NCBI GenBank assembly: GCA_022559985.1
Contig: JAFJTR010000083.1
Coordinates: 62,001-126,000 of the forward strand
From: Parastagonospora avenae f. sp. tritici 18332-5
Taxonomy: Eukaryota; Ascomycota; Dothideomycetes; Pleosporales; Phaeosphaeriaceae
Direction: 5' to 3'
DNA: 64,000 nucleotides
Shown: piece by piece, positions 31,875-43,370 of the stretch
Layout of the letters: each line of letters begins with the position of its first letter
Position numbering within the stretch: the stretch's first letter is position 1
Notes under the pieces: model-generated
Told to the model about the DNA's origin: nothing
Databases searched by the model: none
What the model saw: the letters and a program-made list of their open reading frames with translations, nothing else
Position numbers and translations under genes: made by a program

Positions 31875-34800
31875 TCATTCCAGCTCAACAACCGTGCCTT
31901 GACCTCTCCTCCTCATCTTCCCACCCGCACTGCTCCCGCTAGTATTCCTCTTATGACCTCTGACCTTCCCAGTTCCACCAGCACCCACATTTGCGCCCAG
32001 ACCTTCCAGCACCCCTCTACTCCTCTCATTGCCTTGTTGAACAATGCGCCCGCTGAACTGATGCCAGCAATTTGGCGCCTGGAGAATGTACTTCTCCATG
32101 GCGACGCGGAACCGCATGCGGTAGTCCTTGGGCGAAGTGATAGTCGGCTTGTTCTTGCCGCGATCCTTGATCCAGCTCTCGAGTTTCTTGTCCCAAGTAT
32201 ACGTGCGAATGCAATCGATGATGCCTACGATGATTTCGCGGTTCGTGTCGTCGAAGCCAGCCATGAGACTGTAGTCCATGACGTTGTTCTGACTCAGGAA
32301 CAAGGTATCATTCCATACGGACGCCTTGAGCAGTTTCTTGGTATGTTCGCGAACGAAAATGGGAGTTTCGGAGTAGATGATATCGACTAGGTTCTCGTCG
32401 AGCAGGACCTCGTCGCGCTCGCCTGTGGATTGGATTTTGCGGTTGCGCATGCTGCCCTTGAGATCGTAGCGCCGATTGGGTTCGCGGTCGTAGAACAGGT
32501 TTTCCATGACGAGCATGAACCAGTCGAAGTCGCGTCCGGCGGGGCTCTTGATCTGGACCTGAAAGAGGCCAAACATCTTGGCGATAACAGATGGGAGCGA
32601 CTTGAAGAGATTCTGATGGGTGAAGGCAAAGTAGTTGGGGGCAAAGCGGAAGAAGGCTTGAACCTCGATAGGGGATAGCGACTTGAGGACGAAGCGGTCG
32701 TCCAATGTTTTGAGGAAGATGGACTTTGACTTTCCGCCTTTGGAGTCCCACTTGGAGCAGCGAGAAAGTGACTCGACGAAGCGGTCTGCAACACCGCACT
32801 TACGGCGAAGTGCATCGAAGGACTGAGCGAAAAAGATCTTACATTGGACTCTGACGCCGCGATTGGTGAAGGAGTAGCGAATGTTGCTATTAACTTCATG
32901 CAGCAGATTCCTTTCGATGGAATCGTCTCTAGTCTCCAAATTCTCGAATTGTTTCTTGGCAGCCCAAGGGTCGTCTCGGAAGCTCTGTAACTTTGTGAGA
33001 TAGTCCGGGCTTGACAAGGCGAGTGCAATAATAGAGCTGGGCTCATCTTCGCGAACGATGATGTCCGAATCTTCCCATACGTGTTCCATGGGCGCAAAGG
33101 GGTAGTCCAGCGGAGCCCAGCCACTGGAAGAGCGCTCAGACCAGAAGTTGGTGAGCATCTTCAATAAAGTGGTCTTTTCGTGCTTGGGTAGCTCCAATGA
33201 GCTTTCAAGCTGAGAGTCGCTCATATTCATGAGCTGAGAGCTTGCGATACTATCTGGAAGTGGAACATCTTCGGCGGCAATATCGATATCACTAATATCA
33301 TTTTCGACATCCGACACAGAGGGAGGGTTGGTGGATGTGTGAGGTTGCTCTTCATGCTCACTGTACTCAACAGCCACGTTGTGGGGGTAGCGTTCATCCA
33401 CTGGAGACTGAGATTCTACAGTAGTAGGCGTTGTCCCGTGAAAAGCACTATACCCGAGCGTGCTATCGTCCATACTGGTGCGTGGAGGCGAAGTAGCAAG
33501 CAGGTCTTCGTCTGATGCATTGTGCTCTTGAACTGCCTCATGGACGTCCCTATACACCTCGACGACCGGTTTCGACGATGCAAGGGGGTATGCACGGATC
33601 TGTCGACTGCGATCTGCTCTGCGCTCGCGCATGCGTTCTTTCTGGAACTCACGAGACAGTTGTTCAAAATGTTCAGCGAGCTTAGAAACCTTGCTGCTTT
33701 GCTTGAAGGGTATTGACCGCGGGATCCTGGATGCAGACTTGCCTTGCTTCAAGGTGCCCATTCCTAGGCGCTCACTCATGCGCTCGAGAGCTCTCATTGA
33801 GTCGCTCATGGCCGGCTTTGGTGTATTGAAACTGCTAGCGGGGAGCATAGAAGTGATGGAGGGAGGCGCGTGTTTTGGAACGTTGCCGGGCTGCGACTGT
33901 GTTCTGATCAATGAGGTCGGTCTTTGTGGAGCCTCTCGCCGACCATTATCCACCAGACGAGGTATTTTACTCTCAAGTGATGTATTACTGTTGGGCTGTG
34001 GAGAGGGAGAGGTTGGCATATTTTCAATAGCCTCTGCTAGAGACCTGTCGATAGGATTGATTTTTGGAACGCTGGTAGGTGTTGGTGAGCCCTGATCGTA
34101 CTGAGCATCCTGAGCAGTCTGAGCAGCCAGTGTTGGTGTCTTGAGAAGGTCTTCGTTTGAGACGGGCTTATCTGGAAAGTTCGATGACAGTGCTAGGTCA
34201 AGATGCCGCACATCATCTCGCTCCACAGCCTCTCGGTGAGTCTGAATCGACAAGTCAGATGATCCTTTCGAAGGTGTTGAAGGCGTTGGTGTTTGAGGTG
34301 AGGCGGGTCCCTTCTCGGTTGAGCCACTGTCGACCGAGTGCTCTTCGTGCACCACAGACGCAAGCATGTCCTGAGCCTTTTCGGGCGACATGTTGGAGGG
34401 CATAGGCGAGAGAGCCAAAGCCGCATCTTTCTCGTCCATGTCCACCTCGTCGGCACCCGACTCTGCGCCTTCTTCAACCGAAGCCAATGAGCTCGTAGAT
34501 TCATCACGCTCAAGGAAGAATTTCCTTAGTTGCAGAGTGGCGAGCCGTCGGATATCCTTCTCAGATGGGAAGAATTGCTGCTCAAAATCCAGAAATGTCT
34601 CATCCCATGCAATCGCCTTCTCTTGTATGGCGCGAATTGCCCGGTTCATGGGGATGATCTCATAGTATTTCGAGTTCATGTATTTGTCTTGGAGCTTGTG
34701 TCTCATCCACGCGTGGTCCTCGTTTGCTCGCCTCACAAGCCGGTCAACTTCTTTCCGACACAGGTCCACTTTCTCAGGAATGACGCTGTCGGGATGAATG

Positions 34801-37800
34801 TCCTGTATTCTGTCCAAAACCGAGTTCATGAAGCAATCTAGCCTCTCTTCGATCTTGAGATATTGCTCGTTCTTCAGCTTCAAGTCACTATCAACTTTCC
34901 AAGTAACGTTTGGCTTTGGAACAGTGACCTCGTATAGTGGTACAGGGTCGTATTGAATACGCAAGGCAACGTTGTTGTACCCGAAATAGCGGACGTGGTC
35001 CTTATTGATGTCGTGTGGACATAAATCAGCTCGTGGATGAAGTCGCGTACTCCAGAAAGTCAGTTCAAGGTACTTGGCGAATGAGTACTTCCAACTCCAC
35101 TCGGACATGGGGAATGTTTGCGTCTCTTGCCCACATATCCTACAGCAACTCCACATGAGGATGGTTTGAAAAAGTCCCTTAAGCTTAGGTGGCTGCTTTT
35201 GAACAATGACGCTCATCTGCCCCTCTCCGTGTACGTACTGCCGCGAGTGATCCAGCATTCTGCGATTGCAGTTGTCAACTTCGCAGATCACGCCGGCAGA
35301 AGTACATAGATCCTCCACATATTGCCCGAGAGTGCAGTCGGGGGTGAAGCCGTCATCATAATCGTGTTCCTGGTAAAACCCGAGGGCTATGATCTCTGGT
35401 CCGATGCAAGGAGTCGAAGTGGCTGTGTTGACAACGCTGTACAGGACAGCAATTTTCTGATGATTGAAAGGATCGTAAAGATCCATGTTACCAGACACGT
35501 AAGTTTCCCATTGGCGCTTTTGTGTAATGTAGTGATGCAAGGCTTTGTCGTACTCAGATGCGTGTACGGCTGACAGAAACTCACGCACTTGCTTCGAAGC
35601 CTTTTGCACCACGGTGTGTACCATCTCCGGTTGCACGAGTTCGAATTGCTGCTCGGTATCTTCAGTTTCTTCTTCACCGTCGTCGGTAGTGTACTGATTT
35701 TTCAGTTTCTTCAATTGTCCAAGTTTCTGCTCGTATTGGCGGGCCTGCTCAAGCAAGTATGGTTGCATAAATTTGACGAAAGGCGAAGAAGAAAGAATCT
35801 TAGTACGATGGTCCTCAACCATATCACTGTAGTATGATGGAGCGGCATCTTCAATGTCTCCTTCGTTACCTGTGACTTGATCATTACCTGTCCCGGATTC
35901 TGCCCCGGATTCTGGTTGATTCTGAGTGCCATCTGCGATCTGTGATTGCTTCACTTTGTCTTCTTCGCCCTGACTTGAAGAAAGTGTGCCGGTGATCGAT
36001 GTAGTGGGGGTGTCGATAAATTCATCTCGCATCAGACATGTCTCCAGTCGTAGATTATAGACCACGTATGACATGAATTCAGTAATGCGCTTTAGCTTCA
36101 CCAACTCTTCATTTTCTGCACCTCGTAGCACAATTGTACAGCCGAGATCTTTTTGACAGCCGGATAAGAAAACGTAAGTCTTCTTGATGTTCTTGTGCAG
36201 ATAAGTCTTTACGTCGAAGCTCCCGCAGCGTCCGAGATGGTTAGGGTCAATGGCCAGTTTGTCGACTGATGAGATCATGCGCGATTGAGTGCATCGCGCT
36301 ACAGCGTGTAGGACAGCCGCCTTGACGTTGTACACGACCGCGATGCCTTCTTTTTCGAGAAACTCGAGAGCAAGACCGGAAACATTGCGCTCTACGAGTA
36401 GAACCTGTGGGCGCAGTGCCGCAATGCGGCTAACAAGGTTGCGCAAGTACTCCCTCTCCTGAGCAATGACCGGTTCAAGACTCATAAAGTGCGTTTGATG
36501 GCGTGCATACTCGATCGCAAAGGTTATAATGACAAGTCGCGGATTCAGAATATTGCGTGGCATACTTCGTAGCGCAACATTCTTAGAAAAGACCACTCCT
36601 GACACATAAGCCGTATCGCGAGGTTTTCCGCCAGGGATCTTCTTCAGTTTGATATAATTTCTAATGTCGATGTCGTCGCCTCTATCGACATCCGGATTGA
36701 CGTCATCTGTGCACTGTCGCAATATGGAGATCAATGCTCTGTCCCAGCTAGACACGTGAGAGACGCCAGCATCATGCAGCATTTGCCGCAAGAGCTTCCG
36801 CGCATGCTCCAGGCTGGCTGTGTTCAGCTCGACTTTGGGAGTTATACCACCTTGCATCGAGGCGCTTCGTGTGAGCTTAGTACCGGGCGGAGTCGGCGAT
36901 GGAGAAGGATGTATTTGCGGGGTGCCTGGTTGCGAGCCAAACCCAGCGGTAAAGGGTCTCAGCAGGGAGTTGCTCTTGGATCGCCGAGGCGAAGGTCGAT
37001 GGTTGACGCTACTCACGCTCAAGTTCCTTCTTCGATTAGTGCGTTGAGGGTTGCGGCTCGTGATACTGATGTTGTCGGTGTCACGAGCATGACCTCCGCT
37101 TGCAACGCTCCTGTCACCCGCCCGTTGCTTGCCCTTTCTCATCGCAGCCAACAAACCACCAAGACCTGCTCTTTCGTTTTCTAGTTGTGTACTCTCCGGA
37201 GTGTCATTCCGCAAGGTTGCAAAGAGACTCGCTTGCTCCTCTTCACTAGATCCTTCATCCGACATGAACGGTGCAAGATCTGGATCGATGATATTATCAT
37301 GGTGAAATGCTGGCAAGCCCGGCTGGCGCGCATTATCCAGGTATTGGTGGAAGGGTGCACGATCATCGTGCTTGACGTGACGCATGTGTTGATGCCTTGA
37401 AGGATGGCGCTTATGGCTCGAAGAGCGCGGTCTGCCACCAAGAGATCGCAGTGAACGTGACGAGCTTGGTCGAGCGAGGGTCTGAGGGCCAACTTCAATC
37501 ACATGCGATCGACGTTTCTTGTCGCTACCAGTTTTCCGTGACATGGGAATACTGATGGTCGGGGTGCCTATCTTGGTGTGGTCGCTTTCTGTAGGCTCCA
37601 CCAGCTCATCGTCGAAGGCCCTGGTCGACTCACCGTGATCATAAAGTGATGCTTGGTCGCCATCATCTGTGAAGTCGGAAGAATCATCGTCGTGGCCGTA
37701 GATGATGACTTCACAAGGCTTACAGACTTTGATATTGCTAGCTTGACCAAACAACTTACCTGAAATGATTGAGGTGCATTTTGAGTCGAATATTTGACCA

Positions 37801-39068
37801 CAGGTGCGACAATGATGCTTGCGTCGCCAAGTAGTAAAGGTGTCACCACAGTTGAAGCAGTCTTTGGCATTCTCATCGCGCATCCAAAATTCCCTGTCAA
37901 GGATCTTCCTGCGCATCTGCGAGAAGGCGTTGGTTGGCATTCTGCTTACGGCGGGCCGGGCCTGGGTGACGCGTTGGATTTCCTCTATGGGTGCTACCGT
38001 AGGAGTGCGAATGGTAGAAGTGGTTATTACAGAGCTCAAGCCATCAGAGGAAGATGCTCTTGAGGGGCGAAATCCTGGTAAGTGTGAAGGGCCAACCTTG
38101 AGCAACGGCGGCCGTTGAGGTTCCTGGGCCCCAGCGGGGGTTCGCGTGTTGGACGTGATTCGTGGCGCCTCAGTGTTCTCGCCGCGGTTGTCGGGCTGGT
38201 CTCTTGCTGCCTTACTGGCGGAACGAGCCGTTTGATACTGATTATCGGCCCGAGAACTGACCTTGCTAAGGCTCTCGCGAGGTGTATCGGATGGAAACCT
38301 GAAGTTGCCCGCGGGGCCAGCGGCGTCATTCTCACCCTTTACTACCACATGGTCATCCTCACTTGTGTCACTTTCCTGGCCCACGAGATCCATATCGCCC
38401 TTTCTGTCCCTGAAGGACTTACTAGACGGAAAGCGGGGTGAATTTGCGGGCGGCGGACCAGTGGCAGAGTCCTTGGTCGCGGTATTTTTAGGAAGGTCGT
38501 GGTTAGACAGGCTCTGCACGCGGGAGTGAGTACTAGTAGGACTATGGGCAAACGTATCCTCCTCTTTCAGGGATCTGCCGGGCTCGATGCTTGGAGCTAT
38601 GGAGGGCCGAGATCTGGTGGTAGCAAGAGATGCCTTGGAGGCATTCAGCGAGTGTTTGCCCGGTAGCGTAGCGACGGATGAGCTCGAGTCCCGTGATGGG
38701 GGCAGAGCGTCAGGAAAGCTTGGCACTGACGGCGACTGCAGCCTCGAGGATGGCCCAGAGAATACGACTGGCGATGGCAGTGCAGTTCCTCCAGGACTGC
38801 GGGGCGCAGGACCCAGCTTGGCGGCTGCTCTGCTTGTTGCTACGGCTACACCGTCTCCATCTACTGCAGTTTGCTCCTTGACACCGCCCACCGACGCTCG
38901 CAAACGGCTGTAAAGGCCGCTCAGACCGCCTGACACGAGCTCTGCGCCCTTGGGCTCGTCAAATGCTGGTGCTGGAGGCGCTGTGAGGTCGTCGAAGGTG
39001 GTGAGCGTGTCGGATCGCGATGCCGTGGCGTGCATGTCGTGCAGCGAGCCGCGGGAGTCGTCCGCCAT
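31875..39068 (-). CDS. FAB1: FAB1/PIKfyve phosphatidylinositol 3-phosphate 5-kinase
   Basis: The enzyme makes PtdIns(3,5)P2 on vacuolar/endosomal membranes and controls vacuole size and membrane recycling. A single intronless frame of 2397 residues contains, in order: a disordered Ser/Pro-rich N-region; a FYVE zinc finger (about 395-455) with paired Cys and the PI3P-binding RRKHHCRTCG; a Cpn60/TCP-1-like domain (about 770-1060) for complex assembly; a Cys-rich region (CCRICGQETQTFP); a long linker; and the PIPK kinase domain (about 2070-2350) with the Lys of FLKTLDDRFVLKSL, the MENLFYDREPNRRYDLKGS catalytic segment and GIIDCIRTYTWDKKLE. The domain order and length fit fungal Fab1. It is divergent from the Tpz1-like gene, with 606 bp between their starts. 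Confidence 0.96.
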   Translation of the reverse strand: MADDSRGSLHDMHATASRSDTLTTFDDLTAPPAPAFDEPKGAELVSGGLSGLYSRLRASVGGVKEQTAVDGDGVAVATSRAAAKLGPAPRSPGGTALPSPVVFSGPSSRLQSPSVPSFPDALPPSRDSSSSVATLPGKHSLNASKASLATTRSRPSIAPSIEPGRSLKEEDTFAHSPTSTHSRVQSLSNHDLPKNTATKDSATGPPPANSPRFPSSKSFRDRKGDMDLVGQESDTSEDDHVVVKGENDAAGPAGNFRFPSDTPRESLSKVSSRADNQYQTARSASKAARDQPDNRGENTEAPRITSNTRTPAGAQEPQRPPLLKVGPSHLPGFRPSRASSSDGLSSVITTSTIRTPTVAPIEEIQRVTQARPAVSRMPTNAFSQMRRKILDREFWMRDENAKDCFNCGDTFTTWRRKHHCRTCGQIFDSKCTSIISGKLFGQASNIKVCKPCEVIIYGHDDDSSDFTDDGDQASLYDHGESTRAFDDELVEPTESDHTKIGTPTISIPMSRKTGSDKKRRSHVIEVGPQTLARPSSSRSLRSLGGRPRSSSHKRHPSRHQHMRHVKHDDRAPFHQYLDNARQPGLPAFHHDNIIDPDLAPFMSDEGSSEEEQASLFATLRNDTPESTQLENERAGLGGLLAAMRKGKQRAGDRSVASGGHARDTDNISITSRNPQRTNRRRNLSVSSVNHRPSPRRSKSNSLLRPFTAGFGSQPGTPQIHPSPSPTPPGTKLTRSASMQGGITPKVELNTASLEHARKLLRQMLHDAGVSHVSSWDRALISILRQCTDDVNPDVDRGDDIDIRNYIKLKKIPGGKPRDTAYVSGVVFSKNVALRSMPRNILNPRLVIITFAIEYARHQTHFMSLEPVIAQEREYLRNLVSRIAALRPQVLLVERNVSGLALEFLEKEGIAVVYNVKAAVLHAVARCTQSRMISSVDKLAIDPNHLGRCGSFDVKTYLHKNIKKTYVFLSGCQKDLGCTIVLRGAENEELVKLKRITEFMSYVVYNLRLETCLMRDEFIDTPTTSITGTLSSSQGEEDKVKQSQIADGTQNQPESGAESGTGNDQVTGNEGDIEDAAPSYYSDMVEDHRTKILSSSPFVKFMQPYLLEQARQYEQKLGQLKKLKNQYTTDDGEEETEDTEQQFELVQPEMVHTVVQKASKQVREFLSAVHASEYDKALHHYITQKRQWETYVSGNMDLYDPFNHQKIAVLYSVVNTATSTPCIGPEIIALGFYQEHDYDDGFTPDCTLGQYVEDLCTSAGVICEVDNCNRRMLDHSRQYVHGEGQMSVIVQKQPPKLKGLFQTILMWSCCRICGQETQTFPMSEWSWKYSFAKYLELTFWSTRLHPRADLCPHDINKDHVRYFGYNNVALRIQYDPVPLYEVTVPKPNVTWKVDSDLKLKNEQYLKIEERLDCFMNSVLDRIQDIHPDSVIPEKVDLCRKEVDRLVRRANEDHAWMRHKLQDKYMNSKYYEIIPMNRAIRAIQEKAIAWDETFLDFEQQFFPSEKDIRRLATLQLRKFFLERDESTSSLASVEEGAESGADEVDMDEKDAALALSPMPSNMSPEKAQDMLASVVHEEHSVDSGSTEKGPASPQTPTPSTPSKGSSDLSIQTHREAVERDDVRHLDLALSSNFPDKPVSNEDLLKTPTLAAQTAQDAQYDQGSPTPTSVPKINPIDRSLAEAIENMPTSPSPQPNSNTSLESKIPRLVDNGRREAPQRPTSLIRTQSQPGNVPKHAPPSITSMLPASSFNTPKPAMSDSMRALERMSERLGMGTLKQGKSASRIPRSIPFKQSSKVSKLAEHFEQLSREFQKERMRERRADRSRQIRAYPLASSKPVVEVYRDVHEAVQEHNASDEDLLATSPPRTSMDDSTLGYSAFHGTTPTTVESQSPVDERYPHNVAVEYSEHEEQPHTSTNPPSVSDVENDISDIDIAAEDVPLPDSIASSQLMNMSDSQLESSLELPKHEKTTLLKMLTNFWSERSSSGWAPLDYPFAPMEHVWEDSDIIVREDEPSSIIALALSSPDYLTKLQSFRDDPWAAKKQFENLETRDDSIERNLLHEVNSNIRYSFTNRGVRVQCKIFFAQSFDALRRKCGVADRFVESLSRCSKWDSKGGKSKSIFLKTLDDRFVLKSLSPIEVQAFFRFAPNYFAFTHQNLFKSLPSVIAKMFGLFQVQIKSPAGRDFDWFMLVMENLFYDREPNRRYDLKGSMRNRKIQSTGERDEVLLDENLVDIIYSETPIFVREHTKKLLKASVWNDTLFLSQNNVMDYSLMAGFDDTNREIIVGIIDCIRTYTWDKKLESWIKDRGKNKPTITSPKDYRMRFRVAMEKYILQAPNCWHQFSGRIVQQGNERSRGVLEGLGANVGAGGTGKVRGHKRNTSGSSAGGKMRRRGQGTVVELE

Positions 39069-39674
39069 AGCTGCGGGAAGGACGTTGGGTGTCTACGTGC
39101 GGAGACTGGTGTAGTGGAACAGCACTTGGTCGGTATGGCAGCGGTATGGCGTCCAGCGGTGGACAGTGAACAGCGGCATCAGGCTTCAGATAGCTGGGAT
39201 CTTCCTTCACCAGCAAGCTTGACGTATTATTCAAAGAGGCGAGGTATTATGAAGAGGACGCTGCCCATGCTGAGATGTACAGGCAGACTAGACGGCAGCG
39301 TTTGGGCTTCTGGACGACCTGCGACGTTGGCAGGCTCGTGCATGCGCCTGTAGTGGTGTATGGCGGATCCGAGGCCATGACGCGCATTCGCGGGCCAAGC
39401 GCGCGGGATGAACTTCACGGGCTCCTGCACCTCCGCCCCACGCCGCCCTTGGCCTTGCTGCACGCAAACGTCGTGTGTGAATATCGCATCCAGAAGGAAA
39501 ATGCGCGCTCTTCGCTGAGTGGTGCTGCTGCCTCTAAATACCGCAATCCCAACTCTCCTCCAAAAGATAGTCCGCCGAAATTCTGCCCACCTCCGAAGAC
39601 GTGCCGATCGTTAGTCAGACGCGTCCGGTCGCGTCTCCCCACAATCCACCATCACCCGGGCCCACGGGCTTCTC
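39069..39674. other. Divergent promoter of FAB1 and the Tpz1-like gene
   Basis: The start codons of the two genes face away from each other across this segment. No TATA box or repeat stands out. Confidence 0.55.
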
Positions 39675-42600
39675 ATGGCCGTTAGCCTCACTGCCTGGCT
39701 CGAAGAGGAACTCGCGACCCAATTGCTGCTCGGTAACCATTGGCTGCAGGAGAAGAATAAGCAGAAGCAGTCGGACGTTAAGGCAGACCGGAGCGAGTGT
39801 GGAGAGGACTCTACCACGACAACGACTCGTGCCTCGACATCACCAACGACATCCACCCCGACCGCAACAGCTTCCTCAAGATCATCCAGGCATGTGACGT
39901 CGCCATCTGAGCTCACCTGCCCCTCTAACCCCTCCCTTGCAGTTTTCGCCTTACCTGTTCACTGACGGTAAAACACAAATTGGCGCTGTGCTTTCGCCAG
40001 AGTGCTTCAGATACCTTCACCCGAGAGCCCAGATCCACGACGTGGTTCGCGTCCGGAAATACACCATCCGCTTTACGTCCTACGGCCCGCCCGACGAGCA
40101 CCTACAATTCATCCTCGACTCCGTCGATTGGCTCGGGGACCATAGCGGAGGGAATCAGCAGCAGGACCGTGACGAGCTGAAGCCGCTCTGGTCCGAGGAG
40201 CTGTGCAATATCACCGACCAGCTTCACGAGACACGGAACCGCGAGGACCGCCGATGCTTGGTCCCGACAATTCGCCTGAGCAGGGAGCAGACGATATATC
40301 AGTCGCCATGGCGGGCTCAGACGACATGGGCAGTCAGTCGCACACGCAAGTTGAGTTTGGCACACAACTTCCACGGGATGATGTCCCACGAATCATAGGC
40401 GTGAACAGACTGGAACCCGTGCTGGCAGGCAATACCCAGCGAGAAGAAATCAGGCCAGTTCCCCCGAAAGCTGCGAAGCCAGCTGCCTTCGATAGTCGTC
40501 GCGACCAGGTACTTGGCTTGTTGGGTAGGTCCCGTGGCCTCAACGCGAGCAAGACCATCAAACCACTCCCGAACAGATCCCCTCGCGCTATTGTTGATAG
40601 GCCACCAAAACCCACATATGCTTCCGAGTCTGAACTCTTGACCCAACTACCTGTAATCGTCGACCGACAACCTACACAAATGCAACCCGCAAGGATGCCA
40701 ACTAAAACGAGTTCCCCGGCACAAGTACGTAGCACAGGCCGGGCTAGAGAATCTGCTCACGTTGAGAAACGCACTCAGCACCGGTCAGATAGAGACGCTA
40801 CAGTACCAAAGAGTGAAGTAAACCAGTTACAAAGACTTGCCTCGGAGTGCTCATGGATGCAAGATCTTGAGTTTACGCGTGAAACCTTCCGCGTACCGTC
40901 AGAACAATCGAACATTTTACGGAAAGACGACAGCTGGCACAAGTCAAGGCCAGGCTGCAAATTCCCTGACGGCAACATACCCGTCAATATTCTTACCATG
41001 CTCTACAGGCAGGCCGACGAGAATGCAGCCCTGGATGCGGCGCCAGACTCCGACGATGAGATGGATGAAGACTCATCGCCAGAATTCCCTGTCGCATCCA
41101 CAAATGCCTCTGCAGGATCGGCGCCTCAGACGACTCAGGATGATCAGCTTCCGACAAGCCAAGTATCCCAAGTATCATGGTCTGCCTCTCCCACTCCCGA
41201 GCCACCAAGACTGCCAACTCGGTCGAATCAACAGCTACCTCCCGATTCAAGCTTCGAGGCCGTAGAATCTATGGAGCCTGCAGAAGACGTTGGTGCTGAG
41301 AAGTCTGTTGTTTCCTCGCAGGTGCAAGATCCCATCCTTATCGACTCATCCAACGAGGATGAACAGAACGACCCGCCGTCATCACCGCCGGTCGCACAGG
41401 ACGCTGCAGAGACGGATGAGGACATGGAGATGGAAGAGTATGTGCCTCAAGCACTTGGAGAAGATAGTACGGAGAGGGCGAACGAACTACCCCAACGTTC
41501 AGTGCCAACTGCATCACCACCGCCTCGCCCTGTTGTACAAGTGAAAGAGACTCCATACGTCAGAAGCAAGAATGGTCAGCTTAGGAAACAGGTCGATCCT
41601 ACTCCATCGCGAAGGCTGAGTTCCAGCGGCACGTCAAAGCACACTTCGTCCACTTCAATTGTTCATGGTACCTACAATGATAAGCCCTCATCGGGTCCGC
41701 CGGTCAACGCTGCACAAACTGGCATCAATGTCACTGATCTAGAGCAAGGCGATGAAACTGACGGGCATCAACACAAGCAACAACAAAATGAAACTGCACA
41801 TGAGTTGAGTGGGCCAGTCTTGGATAACGCGCCTTCGGGGATGATTGGACATAATACCGGGATACCAGAAGCGATAGGTGTTTCGCATGAATTACTACCA
41901 GCGCTAGAGGACGAGTCCCTAAGGAAATTAGTAGCGAAGGCCGTGATAACAATTGAAGTACCAGAGCCAACTCCCATATCTGCCCAGATGCCACCACCCA
42001 ACCCAGGACCCACAGCAGAGCCTAGCTCACCTCATGCCATAGAAAGACGCCCAGCTCAAGAAGATGGGAACAGAGCAATGCTTTCCAAAAGCCCTTCGCA
42101 CACTCCAGGCGCTGTAAAGCGTAAGCACAATAACTCGCCATTAAGGAGAAACAGCCGGCACTCAAAAAGACGCGAGATCAAAATCGTCAGCTTCGGCGAT
42201 GACTCACCAGACTCGACAGATCCAGCGTTGACAATACGACACTATCGCGAAGAGTCTCTACGACAATACCGAGAAGCTCGCAAATCAAGCTCAAGTGTTG
42301 AAAACGGGCCGGAATCTGCTGCAAAGGCTGAGGCACTGCATGGGGGCGATGCAATGCAGATTGATACACCTGCTATATCACGAATCGATGCGCCTGCTCC
42401 TTCTCTAGCACCACAACATGATAGTTTATACAGGGAGCCAAGTCCAGCTTTTCCAGTCACGGAAGATGCGACAGCAGCAACAATGCGCTCAGCCTCAGTC
42501 ACGGCGCCTACTCAGCGTATCCAGTCCGTTTCCACGCCGGGCGCCTCAATGTCACAAGCTTCACATGTCGTAACGAGTACCGGAGAAACAGCGTCGAGCG

Positions 42601-43370
42601 TTTTTGAAAGATTCAAAGCGGCTTATCCAGAATACACAGGGGACACGAAACATTTCCAAGGGCAATGCACACAGATAATTCAATTGGACCGAGAAGACAA
42701 AATGGTGCCAAGGTGGCAATGGGACGATTACATCATACGCAACAGGACGGATTATAGGGATCATGCCGTGGCACGGATGGAACAAGGCCAGGATCCCGGG
42801 CCGTATCATCGTTTCTACAAAGATATGATACGCGACACAATCTATCGGAAAGGTGTCATCGAGGGCCGAAATACACTGATTCAGGCATTACAGCAGCTTA
42901 AAGGCCCATTACCAGAGCGCGAGCCTAGGAATTCTCCAAGGAAGTCACCTAGGAAAGAAAAGCGCGCGAGGGCATCGCTTCCTAGCGCTTTCCACCAGAC
43001 CAAGCCTGTCTCCAAATATCATCAAGCAATTCCAGCGCCAGAACGACCGCGCCACTCGCTGCCATCGAGACCCCAGAACAACCATCAGACGCCCGTCAAG
43101 GATCCGCATGTCCGAAAAGTCCACCCACAGCCACCAGCAGTGCCCCGTGGCTTTGCGCCAAACGAGCGATCATCTCCCAGACCTCACTCCCTGTCTCGCC
43201 TATCCCTCGATGAGGCCGCGTCACCACGCACCACCCCAGGAGCAGACACAACTGCGGGCGCCAGCGACCCCTTCCGAGACTTTGTCTTTGCATACCAAAG
43301 AACCACATCGTTCACAGGAAGCACGAAAGTGAGTCCGGAACCACACCGCAACAGAGGGCGAAAGAGCTAA
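39675..43370 (+). CDS. Shelterin TPP1/Tpz1-like telomere protein
   Basis: The N-terminal part resembles the TPP1/Est3-type OB-fold of fungal shelterin proteins, which bridge telomeric DNA-binding proteins and telomerase. My model has exons 39675..39732, 39783..39898, 39943..40260 and 40338..43370 (about 1174 residues). The OB region reads VWRGLYHDNDSCLDITNDIH, FSPYLFTDGKTQIGAVLS, RAQIHDVVRVRKYTIRF and LQFILDSVDWLGDH. A long disordered acidic/Ser-Pro linker follows. A conserved C-terminal block (VFERFKAAYPEYTGDTKHF to RFYKDMIRDTIYRKGVIEG, about 910-1010) matches fungal telomere proteins. Exons 2-4 each need a frame change, so introns are certain in principle, but donors at 39899 (GTCGCC) and 40261 (GTCCCG) are weak and the exact joins are tentative. 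Confidence 0.78.

Noticed and set aside
36756..37184. Long plus-strand frame inside FAB1
   Set aside because: Antisense shadow of the low-complexity part of the FAB1 coding sequence.
39601..39897. Competing frame at the start of the Tpz1-like gene
   Set aside because: It begins with GTG and gives Arg/Pro-rich sequence; the frame containing the DNDSCLDITNDIH segment fits the OB-fold.
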